A stretch of 64,000 nucleotides of DNA from Diphasiastrum complanatum (GCA_029204225.1 CM055095.1:49362841-49426840), one strand, 5' to 3'. Shown: positions 1 through 15,482, counted from the first letter of the stretch. The notes: generated by a model not told the origin, from the letters alone. Made by a program: numbers and translations.

Positions 1-650
1 TAATCTGATGAACTGTAAGTTAGCTCACTCACCGATGGATCCAGGCCTGCATCTGTCAAGGGACCAATGCTCTCAGACCAAGTAGGAGGAGGAGCAGATG
101 AGAGAGTATCCTTATCGATTGATACTTGGATCTCTCATGTACGCAATGGTCTATACAAGACCTGACATCTCTTTTGCAGCAAGCTCACTCAGCCAATTTA
201 TGGCTACAATCTTCGTCAACTCATGGATATTATGATGCCAGCTGGGAAGGAGATGTAGACAATCGTAAGTCCACATCTGGATTTACATTCTTCTTCAACG
301 GCGGTCCTATCTCATGGAACAGTCGTAAGCAAACCTTTATCGCTCTTTCATCTATAGAAGCAGAATACATTGCTGCTTCTCAATCTATTCAAGAAGCGTT
401 TTGGTTGAGAAATTTATTGTCAAACATTAGTTTGAATTAGTATAGCCCTACTATCATATTTAGTGATAATCAGAGTGCTATTGCCTTATCGGCCAACCCT
501 AGATTTCACTCTAGGAGTAAGCACATTGAGATCCGATATCACTATATCAGGGGCCAGGTTCTCAATAAGGGGGTAAGCTTAACGTACTATAGAACGCAGG
601 ACATGGTTGCAGATATATTTACAAAGGCATTCATCTAGTATGAGCTTATA
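1..650 (+). pseudogene. Ty1/copia RT-RNase H C-terminal remnant
   Basis: This is the 3' end of a copia polyprotein, entering from the left edge. Around 130-205 one frame reads the end of the RT domain (GSLMYAMVYTRPDI). After about 230 another frame reads the RNase H block with DASWEGDVDNRKSTSGF, GGPISWNSRKQ and ALSSIEAEYIAA, and after a stop at 438 it continues with SDNQSAIALSANP, RSKHIEIRYHYIR and DIFTKAF up to about 640. The stretch normally lying between the RT end and RNase H (about 50 residues in this family) is missing near 205-232, which also changes the frame. In-frame stops and the deletion mark it as dead. No 3' LTR could be delimited after it. The family assignment is secure; the exact lineage is not. 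Confidence 0.88.
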
Positions 651-818
651 TGGAGGTTATTCTCTAGGCCCCAATTGATTAAAGTGCCTTCACGCAAACA
701 ACCGTGTTGTGCATGGCTTGAATCCTCCAACAGGTCAAGAATTAAACTAGCAAGAATTCACAATGCACTCACCATAGTAGAGAAGGAATCCACCATTACA
801 CATACTACAATCAACCCT

Positions 819-822
<4 letters not shown>

Positions 823-912
<90 letters not shown>
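823..912. repeat. (AG)45 microsatellite
   Basis: Uninterrupted AG dinucleotides over 90 bp. It starts exactly where the minus-strand copia gag fragment to its right loses similarity to gag, so it sits at a repeat junction. Open frames of alternating Arg-Glu or Leu-Ser across it are artefacts. Confidence 0.99.
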
Positions 913-915
<3 letters not shown>

Positions 916-1090
916 AGCAATTGATGCCTCTTATCAAATGCTTGTTGATCTTCATCTATGATAGGTCCGATTTTCTCATCAATCACAATTTTCCACAACT
1001 CTTTTTCCATCAAAATATTCTTCAATTTTAATTTCCATACCTCTAATTTCTAACTCCTTCTAGCTTGCTAGATTCATGAAGAACACTTAC
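913..1090 (-). pseudogene. Ty1/copia gag N-terminal fragment
   Basis: Read on the minus strand, this short piece encodes a decayed form of the copia gag start: a Lys-Leu-Glu stretch, Trp/Lys-rich residues, then KNILMEKELWKIV and IIDEDQQAFDKR. The same block opens the gag at 37983 (+) and at 63961 (-), and the spelling is closer to the 37983 copy. It is truncated on its 3' side by the AG microsatellite and lacks the start codon region in frame. It is not part of the plus-strand copia remnant just to the left, which is a different portion in the opposite orientation. Confidence 0.75.
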
Positions 1091-4000
1091 TTAGCGTGGC
1101 CATTAATGCACTTACATGACTCCGAATAGCAAAAATGATTGCAAAAATAAAAAATTTGTTGTGAAATTGACAATTGACATCTCTACCCTCACCTCAATCC
1201 AAGTTGCGATTGATCAGTTATCACAATTTAAAAAAATGGGGTCCAAGCACTTTTTTCCCTCTGTGTTGGAGCATCGGTAGATTTAGGAGATTCTACAAAA
1301 CAATTCCATGTCAAATTCTCATTTGTTTATCTACCCTAAATAACCTGAGAAAGCATGTGAATATACTTACAATAATGATGGTCCATGTGTTACAATAAAG
1401 ACTCGTCATAATTCATTGCAATACAATGTCTCCCCAAAACTTTACATGCAACATCCACAACCAATTAGTAGGTCCAAAACCACACCATTTTTTTGCAAAA
1501 TGTATCTACCAAAAACTGCATTAGAATCAGATTTTCTCATGACCAACATGCACTGACAATGATGTAAGAGAATCCAACATGCGTTGTGAAGTAGGGAAGT
1601 AATGTGTCGAAGTATTTGCATCACTTGTAAACAATGATGGATCCAAATAATCATCACCACCAACCAGATATGGCGATGCGCAATTCATGCAAACAAAACT
1701 TTTCTTTAAATATTTTCGACTCAAGTGACAGTAATTATCATCCATCTAAAATCCATCTATGCAAAAGAGATAACCAAGGTTTAAGAAATTGGACCACAAT
1801 CATCTTGGAATTTACCCAAATTCCAAGTCTTATTTATACAAGTACTAGTTCACATGATAATAACAATCGTTCAAAAAAACAATTTCAATCTAGAAATAAT
1901 CATATTAAATTGATTAGAAATCTAGTATTCGAGTATTTATTAAGAAGTAAGGGTTAAAAAAAGTGAGAAATAGCTTTAAGGGTTTTCGATTTTGTAAATG
2001 GTGAGATACCCAATTGGAATCTGGATTCAGCCTTAGAATTTTACAACCATAACATTTGACCAATGGTTTTAGATTGATAACATTATAAGTATCTACCATT
2101 GTCAATCAGATCCTTATGGTCCTAGAATCTCCCCTTTGGAATTACTGATGTCCCATACCGCCAGCTCTCCCTCCAGAAAGATTATTAACCCCTTAACCTT
2201 AACTTTTATAGAGATCCACTAATCCATCTAGTTGTCTATAATCCATATAGGAAAATATCCTTCACTACCAAAGACTAGAAAATCCATTTATTTTAATGAC
2301 TAGCATGCCTTTCATATACAAGATCCACTCATGACTTTTTTATTTAAGCATAAGGATCAACATGGTTCATTATCACTTTACCAACCCTTCCATATTAAGC
2401 TTCCGAATCCCTCCTGATCTGATAGTATTAACTCTAAGGAATAAGCTTCGTCTATCATACTAACACGCTTAATGTGATCCATGTATTAGCTCTCTACTTT
2501 TCTCATCACAATCTTCATTCATTATGTCTAGACATTTTATATTATCTGACAATTTTAAATTTAAATTTGACAAGAACTAGATGTAGACTAGATCTCAAAT
2601 GGGCCCCAAGTAGGTATAAAAAAATTTGGTTAAAACATTTTTATCAAGTCAAGTTGTTATGGCACATGGTACAATGCACCTTTTACGAGTGTCTGACTTT
2701 ATATTTCTAGTAAATCTAATATTTTTGCCGACCCGGCCATGCTTTTATTCTCGTCACCATAAAGTATGGTTGTGAGGCGCTAGGCTTTGTTTCTACTCAT
2801 TGCATGGTGTACTCCGCTACTTGTCGACTTCATTGGTATTGGCGCTCCCAGTAGGTTTGAATTCTGGAGCCCCTTGGATGGTGATTTGTCAACACTCGTT
2901 GTAGTCTTGTGGCCATGATTCCGCTTTCGAATATCCTTCATTGATTATCTCGTTAGAGGCCAGTAGGCCTACCTCGACTCATAAGTTAATTATGATTATG
3001 AGGGGTCTGGGGCCCTCAAGTGTATATGGTCATAATTAATGGTTGGAGGCCTAAACTCATGGTGGTGGATTTTTATGGCTCTATCAGTAAGTCATAGGAG
3101 AACTAGATGATGTGGCCAGATAGGCTACAGAGGTGTCATAGTGCACTACTAGTGGTGCATGGGCATTAGAGGGTATGAGTATACTTATTGGGCTCAATGG
3201 GCTCTCACTAGTGTATGCTTGATTGTGTGATTGGTAGCTACATGCCGTTGGTATGACACCTCCATAGCTTGGGGGCTAGATCCGTAAGATCTAGGTTTGG
3301 TTTGTCCGCCATCCAATTCCCTTGTGTTGCTTGTTTGTGGCTTGCTTAGTTTCGAATTCTTGTGGAGGGGTGTTTAAGCTTAATTTAAAAAAAAAAAAAA
3401 TTCCTCCGGAATTCTTCAATGGCTTTTTTGTATTATTGGTATGTAAACAAATAATGGTTTTTCGAAATGTTAACGCTTTTAAATTTTGATTATTGTTTTT
3501 TGTTTTGCCTAATTAATTACAAGTCTTATAAGGCATTAATTTCAAGCACGAAAGTTTCATAAAAAAAACGGTAAGTTTTTCTGAAATTTGCTTGGACGAT
3601 CCTTGTGAATCTCCTTACAAACTTGCTAATTAGGGGAAAAATTTAGTTTTCCTATGAGTTCCCTTATTGGAGTTGTGGTTTCCACTTCTCCCGAAATTCA
3701 ACCAGTGTCGCCCGCAATAGGACACCCGATCGATTGTGATTACTTTACACATTTAGTAATGTTGTTTCTTTCTTTAACTTCGTGGAGACATACAAACCGA
3801 TGTTGCATGATTAATCGGAAACTAGACATCTATGTCGACCAGTTTGTCAATTTGGGTGCAATGGCCCATGTGAAGCACCATTATCACCAAAGGACATGCA
3901 TAGACAAGACGGCCCCAAAACCAATAATTTTAGGCCAAAGGATAAGAGGAAAAAAAGGTTTCTTTTGTTGAACTACAAGTTGTTGCTCGCTAAGCCAACC

Positions 4001-4488
4001 TAAGAGAAAACCCAATAAGCAAGCATTCGGCATGTGGAGCTCTAAATCAAATAGGTCTAAAGAGTTGTAAGGCCTGATGGGTGAACTCCTTTAGGAATTT
4101 GATTTTGAGATTTGATGTAAGAGTCACTAATCAAACAACTACATTCATTTAAGAAAGGAGAAATTTGACAAAAATGATTAAAACTAAAAAAAACTCAAAC
4201 GTTGAATAAAGGTCATATATGCACTTTTTACATTGCACATTAAATTCAACCCGTTAGTAGAGTAATCATCTCAACCAAATTTCTTTTTAATTGAATTAAA
4301 TTTCTTATTATGTTGATGCACTACTATTGGAGAAAACAGCAACAGAGGTTGTTGATGCAGTTCAGGTAGCTTGGGACATAGATCACATCATCCACTACAT
4401 GGTAAGAAACTTCTGAATCTGTTGGCATCATTCTATCTTCCACCTTGTCTCTCTCTCAAACCCCCATGTACCAATAGCTCAAAGTGCC

Positions 4489-4572
4489 TCAATTTTGTAA
4501 AAGTGTCTTCATATGGGGATTTTGAGCGCGTCAATTTTGTGAAAGTGTCTTCAGATAGGGATACTCTTATAT
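4489..4572. repeat. 42-bp tandem repeat, two copies
   Basis: Two adjacent imperfect units beginning TCAATTTTGT at 4489 and 4531. Both contain AAAGTGTCTTCA followed by a G-rich block. The spacing of 42 bp keeps a reading frame, but no protein family was recognised. Confidence 0.75.
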
Positions 4573-5991
4573 ATACTTTGTTGAAAGAGATCAGTGTTGA
4601 GACACTTCTCTCAACGGTCTAGAGTACGGTCAAATCGTAAATAAACATGTGTCTAATCAAGAAAGCGTGTGACAGTCAAGGTTGACAGGTCAACATCAAC
4701 ACGTGGCCGACTGAAAATAGGCCACGCAACACGTCAATTCAAAGAGCAGTGAGGCACGTGACAAGGTCACTTTATCACGATGTTTGTTGGAACATTACTG
4801 CCTTGGAAGCTCTTCATACCACCTATGAGGACTTCCAAGTGAAATTTTAGACTCAACCCTCTGCACAGTGCATGCAATGAGAATGGTTTTACCATGATCA
4901 AGTATTCAAGAGTGGTTTTACCACCAAGCCACCACTAACTAAGAGAGGGTCCGTGCCTTTTGAGTTGTGAAAAATATATAGATTATATAGAATACGTGTT
5001 TTGATGTAATGTCCTATGAATCAACTATGGGCTTATAGAAATAGTAGGAAAAATTTCCATTGTACAAGATAGACATATACATTCTCAAAATTGAAAATTA
5101 TATTGATATTTATGAGAGTTTACACATTTTGCAAGCATCTATGATTGAATATCTTGTATCATGATTGCTCTATTATGTGAACAACTCCTCTCAAATCTTT
5201 GCATTTGATTTTATCTTCATGTCTTTTACGTATCCGCACAAACATACAATGTTCAAAAGTAGAATTAGTTTTCAAATTATTGACAATAAAGCTAATGAAT
5301 ACAAACTTATACACCAATAAACTGATATTACATACCAATTTTCCATTCACTATGAAGACACACCTTAGTGTTTGAAAAAGAATTGACAAACATTGATATT
5401 GGAAAAAGCCAGCTTAAATGCACATTTTTTGATCCAACACTAAATTTGAGTGACTTTTGTACGCCATTACTTGGAGATACTTTGAAATCAATAATCCGAC
5501 CTTTCCAATAAGATCTATATGTATATTTTGTCTTTTTCTTTTGGCAAAAAGCCCCTCTCGCATATATGCATTAGTAGCCAAGAAGCCTTGTGATATTCAC
5601 GGGCAATCCACGTGTCATTGTCTTTCTTCTCATTATAAAAAATTGCAAAGTACATTGGTCGCCTTCTCATCTCCATAGCTTGAAGAGTCTCACATTTGAA
5701 TCTCTCAATATGAGAGTTGAGGGCATAGTAGGCACTAAAGCATTACGGTTTCGTGCTTTGTTGGAGTGACTGTTATTTCTGAGTCCCAAGATCATTTGAA
5801 CATGAGGTTAACTCGAGCAGTTTAGTCAACCATGGGCCACACATGCCATCCAATAATATGCTTGCAATCTACCGGGCCGAAAATTCAAATCGTCCCAATT
5901 ATGAATTGTATTTTTTGGGTCAGATGACTTATGTTACATAGAAGCCACTATGTAAAGAAATGATGGGGCCACATGGACATAAAAGGCCGGG

Positions 5992-6017
5992 AAAAAAAAA
6001 AAAAAAAAAAAAAAAAA
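5992..6017. repeat. A26 homopolymer
   Basis: Twenty-six consecutive A residues, preceded by GGCCGGG. It could be the tail of a retroposed copy on the plus strand, though no element body was recognised upstream. Confidence 0.95.
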
Positions 6018-7551
6018 CCTTGACAAAAGGCCCTTCTAAAGTCAGGACCTTCTTCTAATGAATCAAGAGGTCCAATCATGTTTAGAGGTCATCACATACT
6101 TTTTAGAGCAAGAACTTGAGCTACCACTATATGGAGTGAGCTCTCATTGTACTCTATACACTTTTTAGAGAGAGATTTATTTTTGGAGTCAAAAACCTCT
6201 TGTACTTTCTCTCTTGTGTTTGATGGATGATTACTTTTTGTGTACAAGAGCTCTTAAGATAGATTTTGTAGTGTGCAAACCCGCATGCATGTTGGTTGTG
6301 ATAGATCTATTCAAGGTCCTTAAATGCTCATTTTTAACAGTAAAGTTAGTGAACATTTTTTTACAAGGATCTCTACCAATTTTTATCTTTCATTAAAAAT
6401 ATTGAAAAAAAAAATTGTATATGGTCATGATTGAAATAAATTACTAATTGATGTACACAATTTATTGGATTTAGATTGTAGAAAAAAATAGATTATAAAA
6501 ATAGAAGATCATTTTTCCATTTGTAACAAATTCTTGTTTCATGGTAGGAAGATGTATATACAAAATGATGATGCAATTCAAAATAGAATCTTATTTGAAT
6601 ATCATGACGCACCTTGTGCTTGTTAGCCATATGTACATTGAATATTATATTTGGTGTGAAGTAATTTCATGAAACCTTTCATAGAATTTTATGTTGCTAT
6701 ATGGCTAAAGCCGATCACTTAAAAGCTAGAGGATTGATATTGCCACTAGAAATTCCATAGAAAAGGTGGAAGAGTATTTCAATGGAATTTGTAATTGGTC
6801 TTTTCAAGAAGGTAATGATGTTATTTGGGTAATAGATGATCGCATTATCAAGCTAGCCACCTTTATTCTAAGACTTGTAAAAGCTTCTAATTTAGACTAG
6901 ATCTTTGTGAAAAAAACCTTTGTTCAGGCTTCATGGTTTGCCTTCAAATTTTGTTAACAATTGTGATTCCAAATTCACTGGACATTTTTGCTCAATCATG
7001 TTTCATAAATTGGAGTTTTTGTTAGTTTCAGTTCTTCAGATCATCTGGAATTAGATGACTAGATGGAGAGGACCAATCAAAAACGAAGGATATGCTGAGA
7101 TGAGAGCATATGTCTTGCATACGCAATAGCACCCGTAAAAAGGTAACTTACACCAAATGGTGTATCTCAAAGATGTGATATATGATATAATAACCACAAG
7201 TTGCATTGGCATTCAAGTACAAAACAATTTTTAGTACAATAACCTAAACAAAGTATAACATTAACAACCTTTATTTGAAGGGAAAAAATGACCAATACAC
7301 ATTTGTAGCCTTGTGCCAACATATTTTTATGCCTACAATAATATTTTATACCAGCTAAGCATTTAGTACTCAAGAATTTGAGGTCACAAGTTATTGCCTT
7401 CATGGGAGAATTGGTGGTAGGTACACACCTATTTCCCATAACATTACATCACCCCTCTTCTTATCACTCATATCTATAATTGTCATTCTACCTCCCCCAC
7501 TCTTCATCATTATTGTCATTGTCATCACCATCATTGTTGAAATTTCTGAAT

Positions 7552-9769
<2,218 letters not shown>

Positions 9770-9770
<1 letters not shown>

Positions 9771-10086
9771 ATGCAAATGATATTATCCAATGAAGATCAT
9801 CAAAAGAGACATCATAAGAACTACGATAATGATAAAAAGAGAGTTTTGTGATGATGAATACTATTATGAGTGATGGTAGTTGGGATAAAAGTAAAAGATG
9901 ATATCTTGACTATGATGACTGTGATAAAGGAGGTGATGTGATGAGAAGAGACATGATTATAATTATCAATTATCATAACATAAAGAAAAAAAATGATCAT
10001 TATGACAATGTCCAATAATGGTGATAATTTGAAAAGAGAGACCAAACTTGGTTATGATGGAGACTAACGATGGAGTGTGTGTGTGT

Positions 10087-10146
<60 letters not shown>

Positions 10147-10260
10147 AAGAGAGAGAGATGATGATGATGATGATGATGATAAGTGATCATAAGAAAAACA
10201 ATGACTATGATCATTCATGATAGTCTTAACAATGATGATTGATGTGAAGACTGAGGGAGA
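9770..10260. repeat. GAT/ATG-rich DNA with GT microsatellite
   Basis: A stretch dense in degenerate GATGAT and ATGATA words. It surrounds a GT run (10075-10139, one A interruption at 10091), a short GA run and a pure ATG trinucleotide run (10158-10180). The words look like decayed trinucleotide repeats spreading from the microsatellite. No coding potential is credible here. Confidence 0.85.
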
Positions 10261-11780
10261 ATAGATTGTGCAAGAAATTAGTTGCTAGTTTTGTGAGTTT
10301 TCTTTACTAAAATTTCAAATTGCAACAATCAACCAAAATGCTACACAAAAATGAGTAATGGAAAATATTATCTTTCAAAAGAAGAAGCATCTTCCAATCA
10401 CTTCTTGCAAAAATAATGTATTTTTTAGATAAATAATAATAATAATCTAAAAATGCATCTCAAAATCCTTACAAGGTAAACTTGTTTAATGAAAAATTGA
10501 AAATAAAGCCATAACACATTCAAGTTACCGATCTTTATGCTAAGTAGCAAAGTCATTTTCTTTTTAAAAACATAGCTTGATTCATAGATGTTTGATTAAA
10601 AATACAATATACCTACTTGTTTAAGAAAAAATTATACACGAGAAGTTTGTATCGAAATGTTGACAACAAATGATGTAAATCATCAAAGTCTTTGATGCTC
10701 ATACACACATTGATCGATGAGCTTAAGCCAAGAGTTTACGGCAATAATTCCCTACATGGTAATGCAAACATACAATATAGATCTTGTTTGCCAAGTACTA
10801 GTTCGTGTATTCACACGTTTTGTTGACATTCAATCCCTTGACTTTCAAGGTGTGTACTTGTCAAAGAGTGAGATGATGATGAACAATATGATCAATGATG
10901 GTGAAAAGAACTGATAGCCACAACAAGACTATTCTATAAACCCTATCCCTTTGGTTTGTCTAGATGAACTTGATGAAGTTGACATTCAACCTAGGTTCCT
11001 TTTTCCAAAATTCGTATGAAGTAGGAGCATTTCCATCTTAAATTATTGTTGATCGCATAAGTACCAACTTCCCTTGGTTCATAGTACAACTTAATTAAGG
11101 CCTCCAAACCCACACATGAATTCTTGAGCCCACCCAATATAGATTCTGTGATCACCTATTTCCATAAAACTTCCGATCATCATGACACATCTTAGTACGG
11201 CTCGAGATTGGAACAATGCAAATTCCGTGTCTTGAGTGGCATTACATTATATGAAGCCCCTATCCTCTTTGATTATGTGATGAAGATGACATTTTTAAGC
11301 CTTCAAGATGCAATTCCAATGAAACATGGACAAGAAGCCCTTGGGATTTTGACAATGGTTACAATTGAGTGCCTCTAACATTCAATGAAATTTTGGACTC
11401 TTCAAATGTAGACGTGTCCATCTGAAATGCAAGACCCAAGCCTTAATTATTTGATTGGATCACACCATTTGATTTATGATCAACACCCAAGTACTTTCCT
11501 AGTATCTTTCATCAAAAGGCAAGTCAGGAGAGCCATCCATTAAGATCAAATAAATGCTTTCTCTATGTGGCTTCACAAATCAGCAAGGGAAAGAACATGC
11601 AACTCACTTTACTAAATCACAAACATGCAGACAATTATAGCTACAGCGACTGGGTGGGGAAAGATAGATACCATAGGCTAGATTAGAAGAGGATAGAGGA
11701 GAGCAGTAGGTTAGTTTAACGATTGAAGATGGTGTACTTTTGCTAGTAATAAGGAAGCAAATGATAGTTGAACTAGTGGC
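10261..11780. other. No gene seen
   Basis: AT-rich sequence without a recognisable gene, RNA or repeat structure. The 65-codon open frame near 10717 matches nothing recognised. Confidence 0.45.
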
Positions 11781-11784
11781 TTTT

Positions 11785-12070
11785 TTTAATTTCCGGCCAT
11801 AGTTGCATGGGGCATTACGTTCCGGGAAACCCTGTTACGGTTTCCCAGAACATGCACCTGAATTTATTTTTTTTTAATTTTTTGTTACAAAACAGTAAAC
11901 CTACTGTCTTTTTTTAATTTTTTAAGTGTAAATTTTTTTGGTACTGCTAATCAGGTTTCTTATGTATTAGGTGTTTTTTTGAATTTTTCAAAGAAAAAAG
12001 AGTGTTCCGGGCAGCGTTCCGCTGCCGGAACGAACATTCCGGAACGTTCCACGCAGTGGAACATGTTTGC
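11785..12070. repeat. Stem-loop-rich GTTCCGG segment (possible MITE relic)
   Basis: Two compact hairpins bracket an AT-rich middle. At 11824-11846, GGGAAACC and GGTTTCCC form a perfect 8-bp stem with a 7-nt loop. At 12004-12031, GTTCCGGGCAGC pairs with GCTGCCGGAAC with one bulged base, followed by further GGAACGTTCC words to about 12063. The GC-rich ends contrast with the surrounding DNA. This resembles the ends of a small non-autonomous DNA element, but matching terminal inverted repeats and a target duplication were not established. Confidence 0.4.
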
Positions 12071-12538
12071 ACGTTTGATTTACGCAATCACATGAAGCAT
12101 TTTCTCAAAATCACATGTCAGCAAAACACTCAAAAATAACAACCAAAAGAGCAGAGAAAGCATTTAGGCCAGATGATGCATTTTAACAAGATCACAAATG
12201 AGCAGAACAGGAACAAAAAGATACTCAAGGATCCAAAACCATTTTATCAAGACCATATGTGAGCAAAACATGAAGAAAAAAAACACTCAAAAGTGCAGAG
12301 AAACCGTTTCAAGGCCAGATGATGCATATATCAAGATCATATGCGAGGAAAACATGAAGGGGGAAAAATCTTGAATGAGACTAACTTTTAAAGCCAGACG
12401 GACTCACAACTGATTAATATCAATGCCATGATTCCATGATGGCTATGTTCATTATGCCGACCAGAAAAGAATTACCTGAATGTTGCAACTGTACGTCAAA
12501 AAATAACTAAAAACCAGCTATGCCGGCAGCATCATCTT

Positions 12539-14852
12539 TCAAGCTACAATGGTGTCTTGAACTGGATATTCAAAGACCACCTCCTTGCCAGTTAACCGCT
12601 TGTAAACTCCTCCATATGTGTCCAATTTGACTTCGGTGGTGTTACGCTCTTTGGGGTCCAGATAGACCTGAACATGCACAAACCATAATAAAATAAGATA
12701 CCCCCAAACAAGAAAGGGCATTTCTCCACCCAGGCAACGAAGGCCTTGCCCTTATTAAGTCTTCAGAGTTCATTACATTTGGCTTTAAAGTAGTACAATG
12801 AAGCTTACAAACACAGCAAACCTTTCGAAACTTTGTCGATCTGGACAATGTAGCATATAAACTAAACTACTATGTCTATGGTAGAGATTTTCTAAGTTTG
12901 AATAATGCCTCAGGTGTCAAAAAAAAGTCAGTCTCTAAGGTCTCTAAAATATAATTTAAAGACCTTTTTGATGAACTCACAAACGTAAATGGACTACATG
13001 ATAAAATGGGACTTCCCTATGCAAGGCCATGCCTAAAATTATTGAAACTATCCACGAACTATTTCGCAAGATTTTTTGCACAATACCACACGTGTTAAAG
13101 TCTATGAGAAAAAGCAGCCTGCTACGTACTCGCATGATTCTAGATCCATCTAGGCGATATCGCACACGTTTTCCAACAATCTCTGTTGGGTACACAAGAT
13201 CCTCCAAAATTGCATCATGCACTGCTGTCAAAGTACGACTACGAGGACGGGTAGCAGCAGATCCTTTCTTTGGAGGCCTTAAAATGCGCCTTGTGGCTAT
13301 AATGATGACATCCTGCATAACCATGACGGCAGCCAAGCAACAACGTAAAATATAAGCGAAATTTAATGATGGATTATAATTCATGAGGAATAAAGACCAA
13401 AAGCATTACACAGACCTTGCCACTGAACTTCTTCTCTAACTCGCGAACTAGCCTTGTGTGAACTTTCTGGAATGCTTTCCTCAAACGATAAGGGACGTGA
13501 ATAATGATAGCCTTTTTGTTGTTCACAACATCAACCTCCCTGCTACAAGAAAGCCTAAAAGTTAATAAATACTTTTGTAGAAGCTCTGAAATACGGCATT
13601 AGCTAAAAAATATAATGAAAGTCATTCTGACAATAAAACTGCCCATACTTTGCAGAGTTGATATACAAATCCCGTAAATCACTTTGGAGTTCCTGGTTGG
13701 TATTTTCAAGGTCAAACAGAGCCTGCATGAAAACATACCAAGGTCGTTCAGTAAGAGTGATTCCCTTTTTTATTTATATTTTGAAAAGTAAAAATGGAAA
13801 TTTCTTCCAAATATATTCAGAGGTTGAATAATGGCTAAAAAACATCATGTAGTGGCTATAATTGAGATCCAAGTTTTTAGTGATCGACCAAATCATTACT
13901 TTCGAGTCAATAATCTGGGACATGTCTGATATATGTTACAGTCTACATAAAAGTGTTTAGGTTTTCATTTCCTTGTGTAGAGTGTAAATTATATAGTATA
14001 CTCTTTCAACATAATAGATACCTAAGATGTAAACCCATATCAGTATCAGGTACATCTATGATCTAGATAAGACAAAAAAAGTACATTAGATCCAATCTAA
14101 CTTAAAAGGTCAAGTTACAGAGCTGCTATTTGAATTGGACAAGCTGAAGACAGAGATCAAGAGGATGGTTGGAATACTTAGTATATCAACTTTTAGGGCA
14201 TCTCAAGAATTGTTTTTGATATATTTGAACGTTTTTTTTTAATCCCAAAAAACAATTACATGAATATAATCTTTTTCCTTGTTCAAAAAGTACGAATTTT
14301 TTTTTCTCCTGGACATGTTCCGAAACGGGCAACTATGGTTCCATAGTACAAAACGTTCACATTACAAAATGCTCATTTTGGAATGCTGAAGGGTCTGAAA
14401 ACATGTTCTGATGCAACTAAGCTACCTACCTAGCTTTCAAACATACAGCATAAGTCCAAAAAAATCTCAGATTATAGGGGGGGAATAAAATTAAGATTGA
14501 AATCCTCATGAAATCAGAAAAAAGGCTCAAAACACTTTCAGCCAAGCTACGTTGTGTGAGGGATAGCAGCTAAAGGCTAATAGCCCAATGCAGAAAGAAG
14601 GGGCAGGAGGCAGGGCTAGAATATCTTTTTCAGCACAGTTTAGTTGTACTTGGCATCCGAACTCCCAGCTAGAAAACATCTAAGTTAGCTGGCACATGCT
14701 CATAATCCAAATTCACGATGTAGATCAAAGAAGGTGCAGCATTCATGGCACACAAAAAAAGAGGAGAGAGCACTCACCTGAGCAACAGATTCTTCAAATT
14801 CTTCAAGCTCGAGACCCTTCTCCTTCTGAATCTTTCTGCGAGCAGTGAACAT
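12539..14852 (-). CDS. RPS7: 40S ribosomal protein eS7 (RPS7), five coding exons
   Basis: Encodes cytosolic ribosomal protein eS7, a component of the small (40S) subunit. Coding exons in transcript order are 14852-14778, 13722-13649, 13539-13416, 13312-13130 and 12667-12539. Lengths of 75, 74, 124, 183 and 129 nt join in frame to 194 aa plus a TGA stop, the usual eS7 size. Every intron is GT-AG (donors GTGAGT, GTATGG, GTCTGT, GTACGT; intron sizes 1055, 109, 103 and 462 bp). Recognisable blocks are [13 protein letters not shown] at the start, [60 protein letters not shown] and [12 protein letters not shown] near the end. The ATG at 14852 is chosen because it gives the family N-terminus; upstream in-frame ATGs lie behind a likely 3' splice site. 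No frameshift or stop is seen, so it looks functional. Exon 3 has a tandem TAGCAG acceptor. Confidence 0.96.
14330..14350. repeat. Small palindrome in RPS7 intron 1
   Basis: ACTATGG (14332-14338) and CCATAGT (14341-14347) form a perfect 7-bp stem with a 2-nt loop. It is preceded by GTTCCGAAACGGGCAAC, which resembles wording in the hairpin segment at 11785-12070. It may be a fragment of the same small element. Confidence 0.5.
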
Positions 14853-14880
14853 GATTGATAGTGGTGCACTTCCTACACAC
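14853..14880 (-). promoter_or_regulatory. 3' splice site of a 5'-UTR intron of RPS7
   Basis: On the minus strand GTGTGTAG (14880-14873) is followed by 20 nt of leader (14872-14853) and then the RPS7 ATG. This looks like an intron acceptor, implying that transcription starts further right and that the leader is spliced. No donor or first exon was found close by. A first-exon-like segment in the same orientation lies at 35719-36010. Confidence 0.5.
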
Positions 14881-15481
14881 AACGCTTCACCTTTATTTGA
14901 AGTTGCAGAGTGAAAAGACATCATCATCGAAAAACTTTAACAAACGACGATGAGAAAGAATGACAGTTGCTAATTCATCTATTTATCTAGTTTTGTCCAG
15001 ATAATTCGACATTTCATACATAAGGAAATACTGATGTCACCTCAAAATCAAACAAACAAGCTTTGAAGTCTCATACATCACTGAAGATCAATGTAGTGCA
15101 TTGCCAAGCATTTTAAGTAGGTATAGACATGTGGTAGCTACCTTCCGCATGGGATGGCTACTTAATTACAATAATCAAGTAAAACAAAAAAATTGAAATA
15201 ACACAAAACAACATTATGTACAATTATGGGCCCGATTGAACCAACCTTCAAAGATTTTAAACCTCACGTGAATTCACACCTAACTTTATAGTTTTGACCT
15301 TTGAATATCATTCTAAAAGCAAGTCATAATTTGACCTTGAAGTAGATTCACGCAAGTTTTCCTTCGAATTAACCAATTTCTCACATCTTTTAACATGAAC
15401 ATTGGTGCATTCACATTAGATTGAACAATTAAAACAATCTCAAAAACTTACAATAATAGTTCAAAAATTACAGAGGAAGGT

Positions 15482-15482
<1 letters not shown>

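Larger units (their letters stand above)
1100..7550. other. Gene-free AT-rich stretch with poly-A tracts
   Basis: No supportable coding region was found. The open frames here are under 125 codons with no recognisable domain. Contents noted: an A14 run at 3387-3400 ending a comparatively GC-rich 650-bp segment (about 2730-3400), two 42-bp tandem units at 4489-4572, and an A26 run at 5992-6017. The A runs may be tails of old retroposed sequences, but no matching body or target-site duplication was identified. Confidence 0.5.

Noticed and set aside
823-912. Long open frames of alternating Arg-Glu or Leu-Ser across microsatellites here and at 7553, 40004, 40210, 42307 and 50416
   Set aside because: They are produced by dinucleotide repeats, which are open in several frames on both strands; there is no other coding evidence.
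2840-3400. Possible SINE: GGTTTGAATTC resembling a polymerase III B box, with an A14 tail about 540 bp later
   Set aside because: No A box at the right spacing, the body is too long for a typical plant SINE, and no target duplication was found.
14853-14927. N-terminal extension of RPS7 from upstream in-frame ATGs
   Set aside because: A good 3' splice site (GTGTGTAG) lies between them and the ATG at 14852, and the family starts at MFTA-type sequence.
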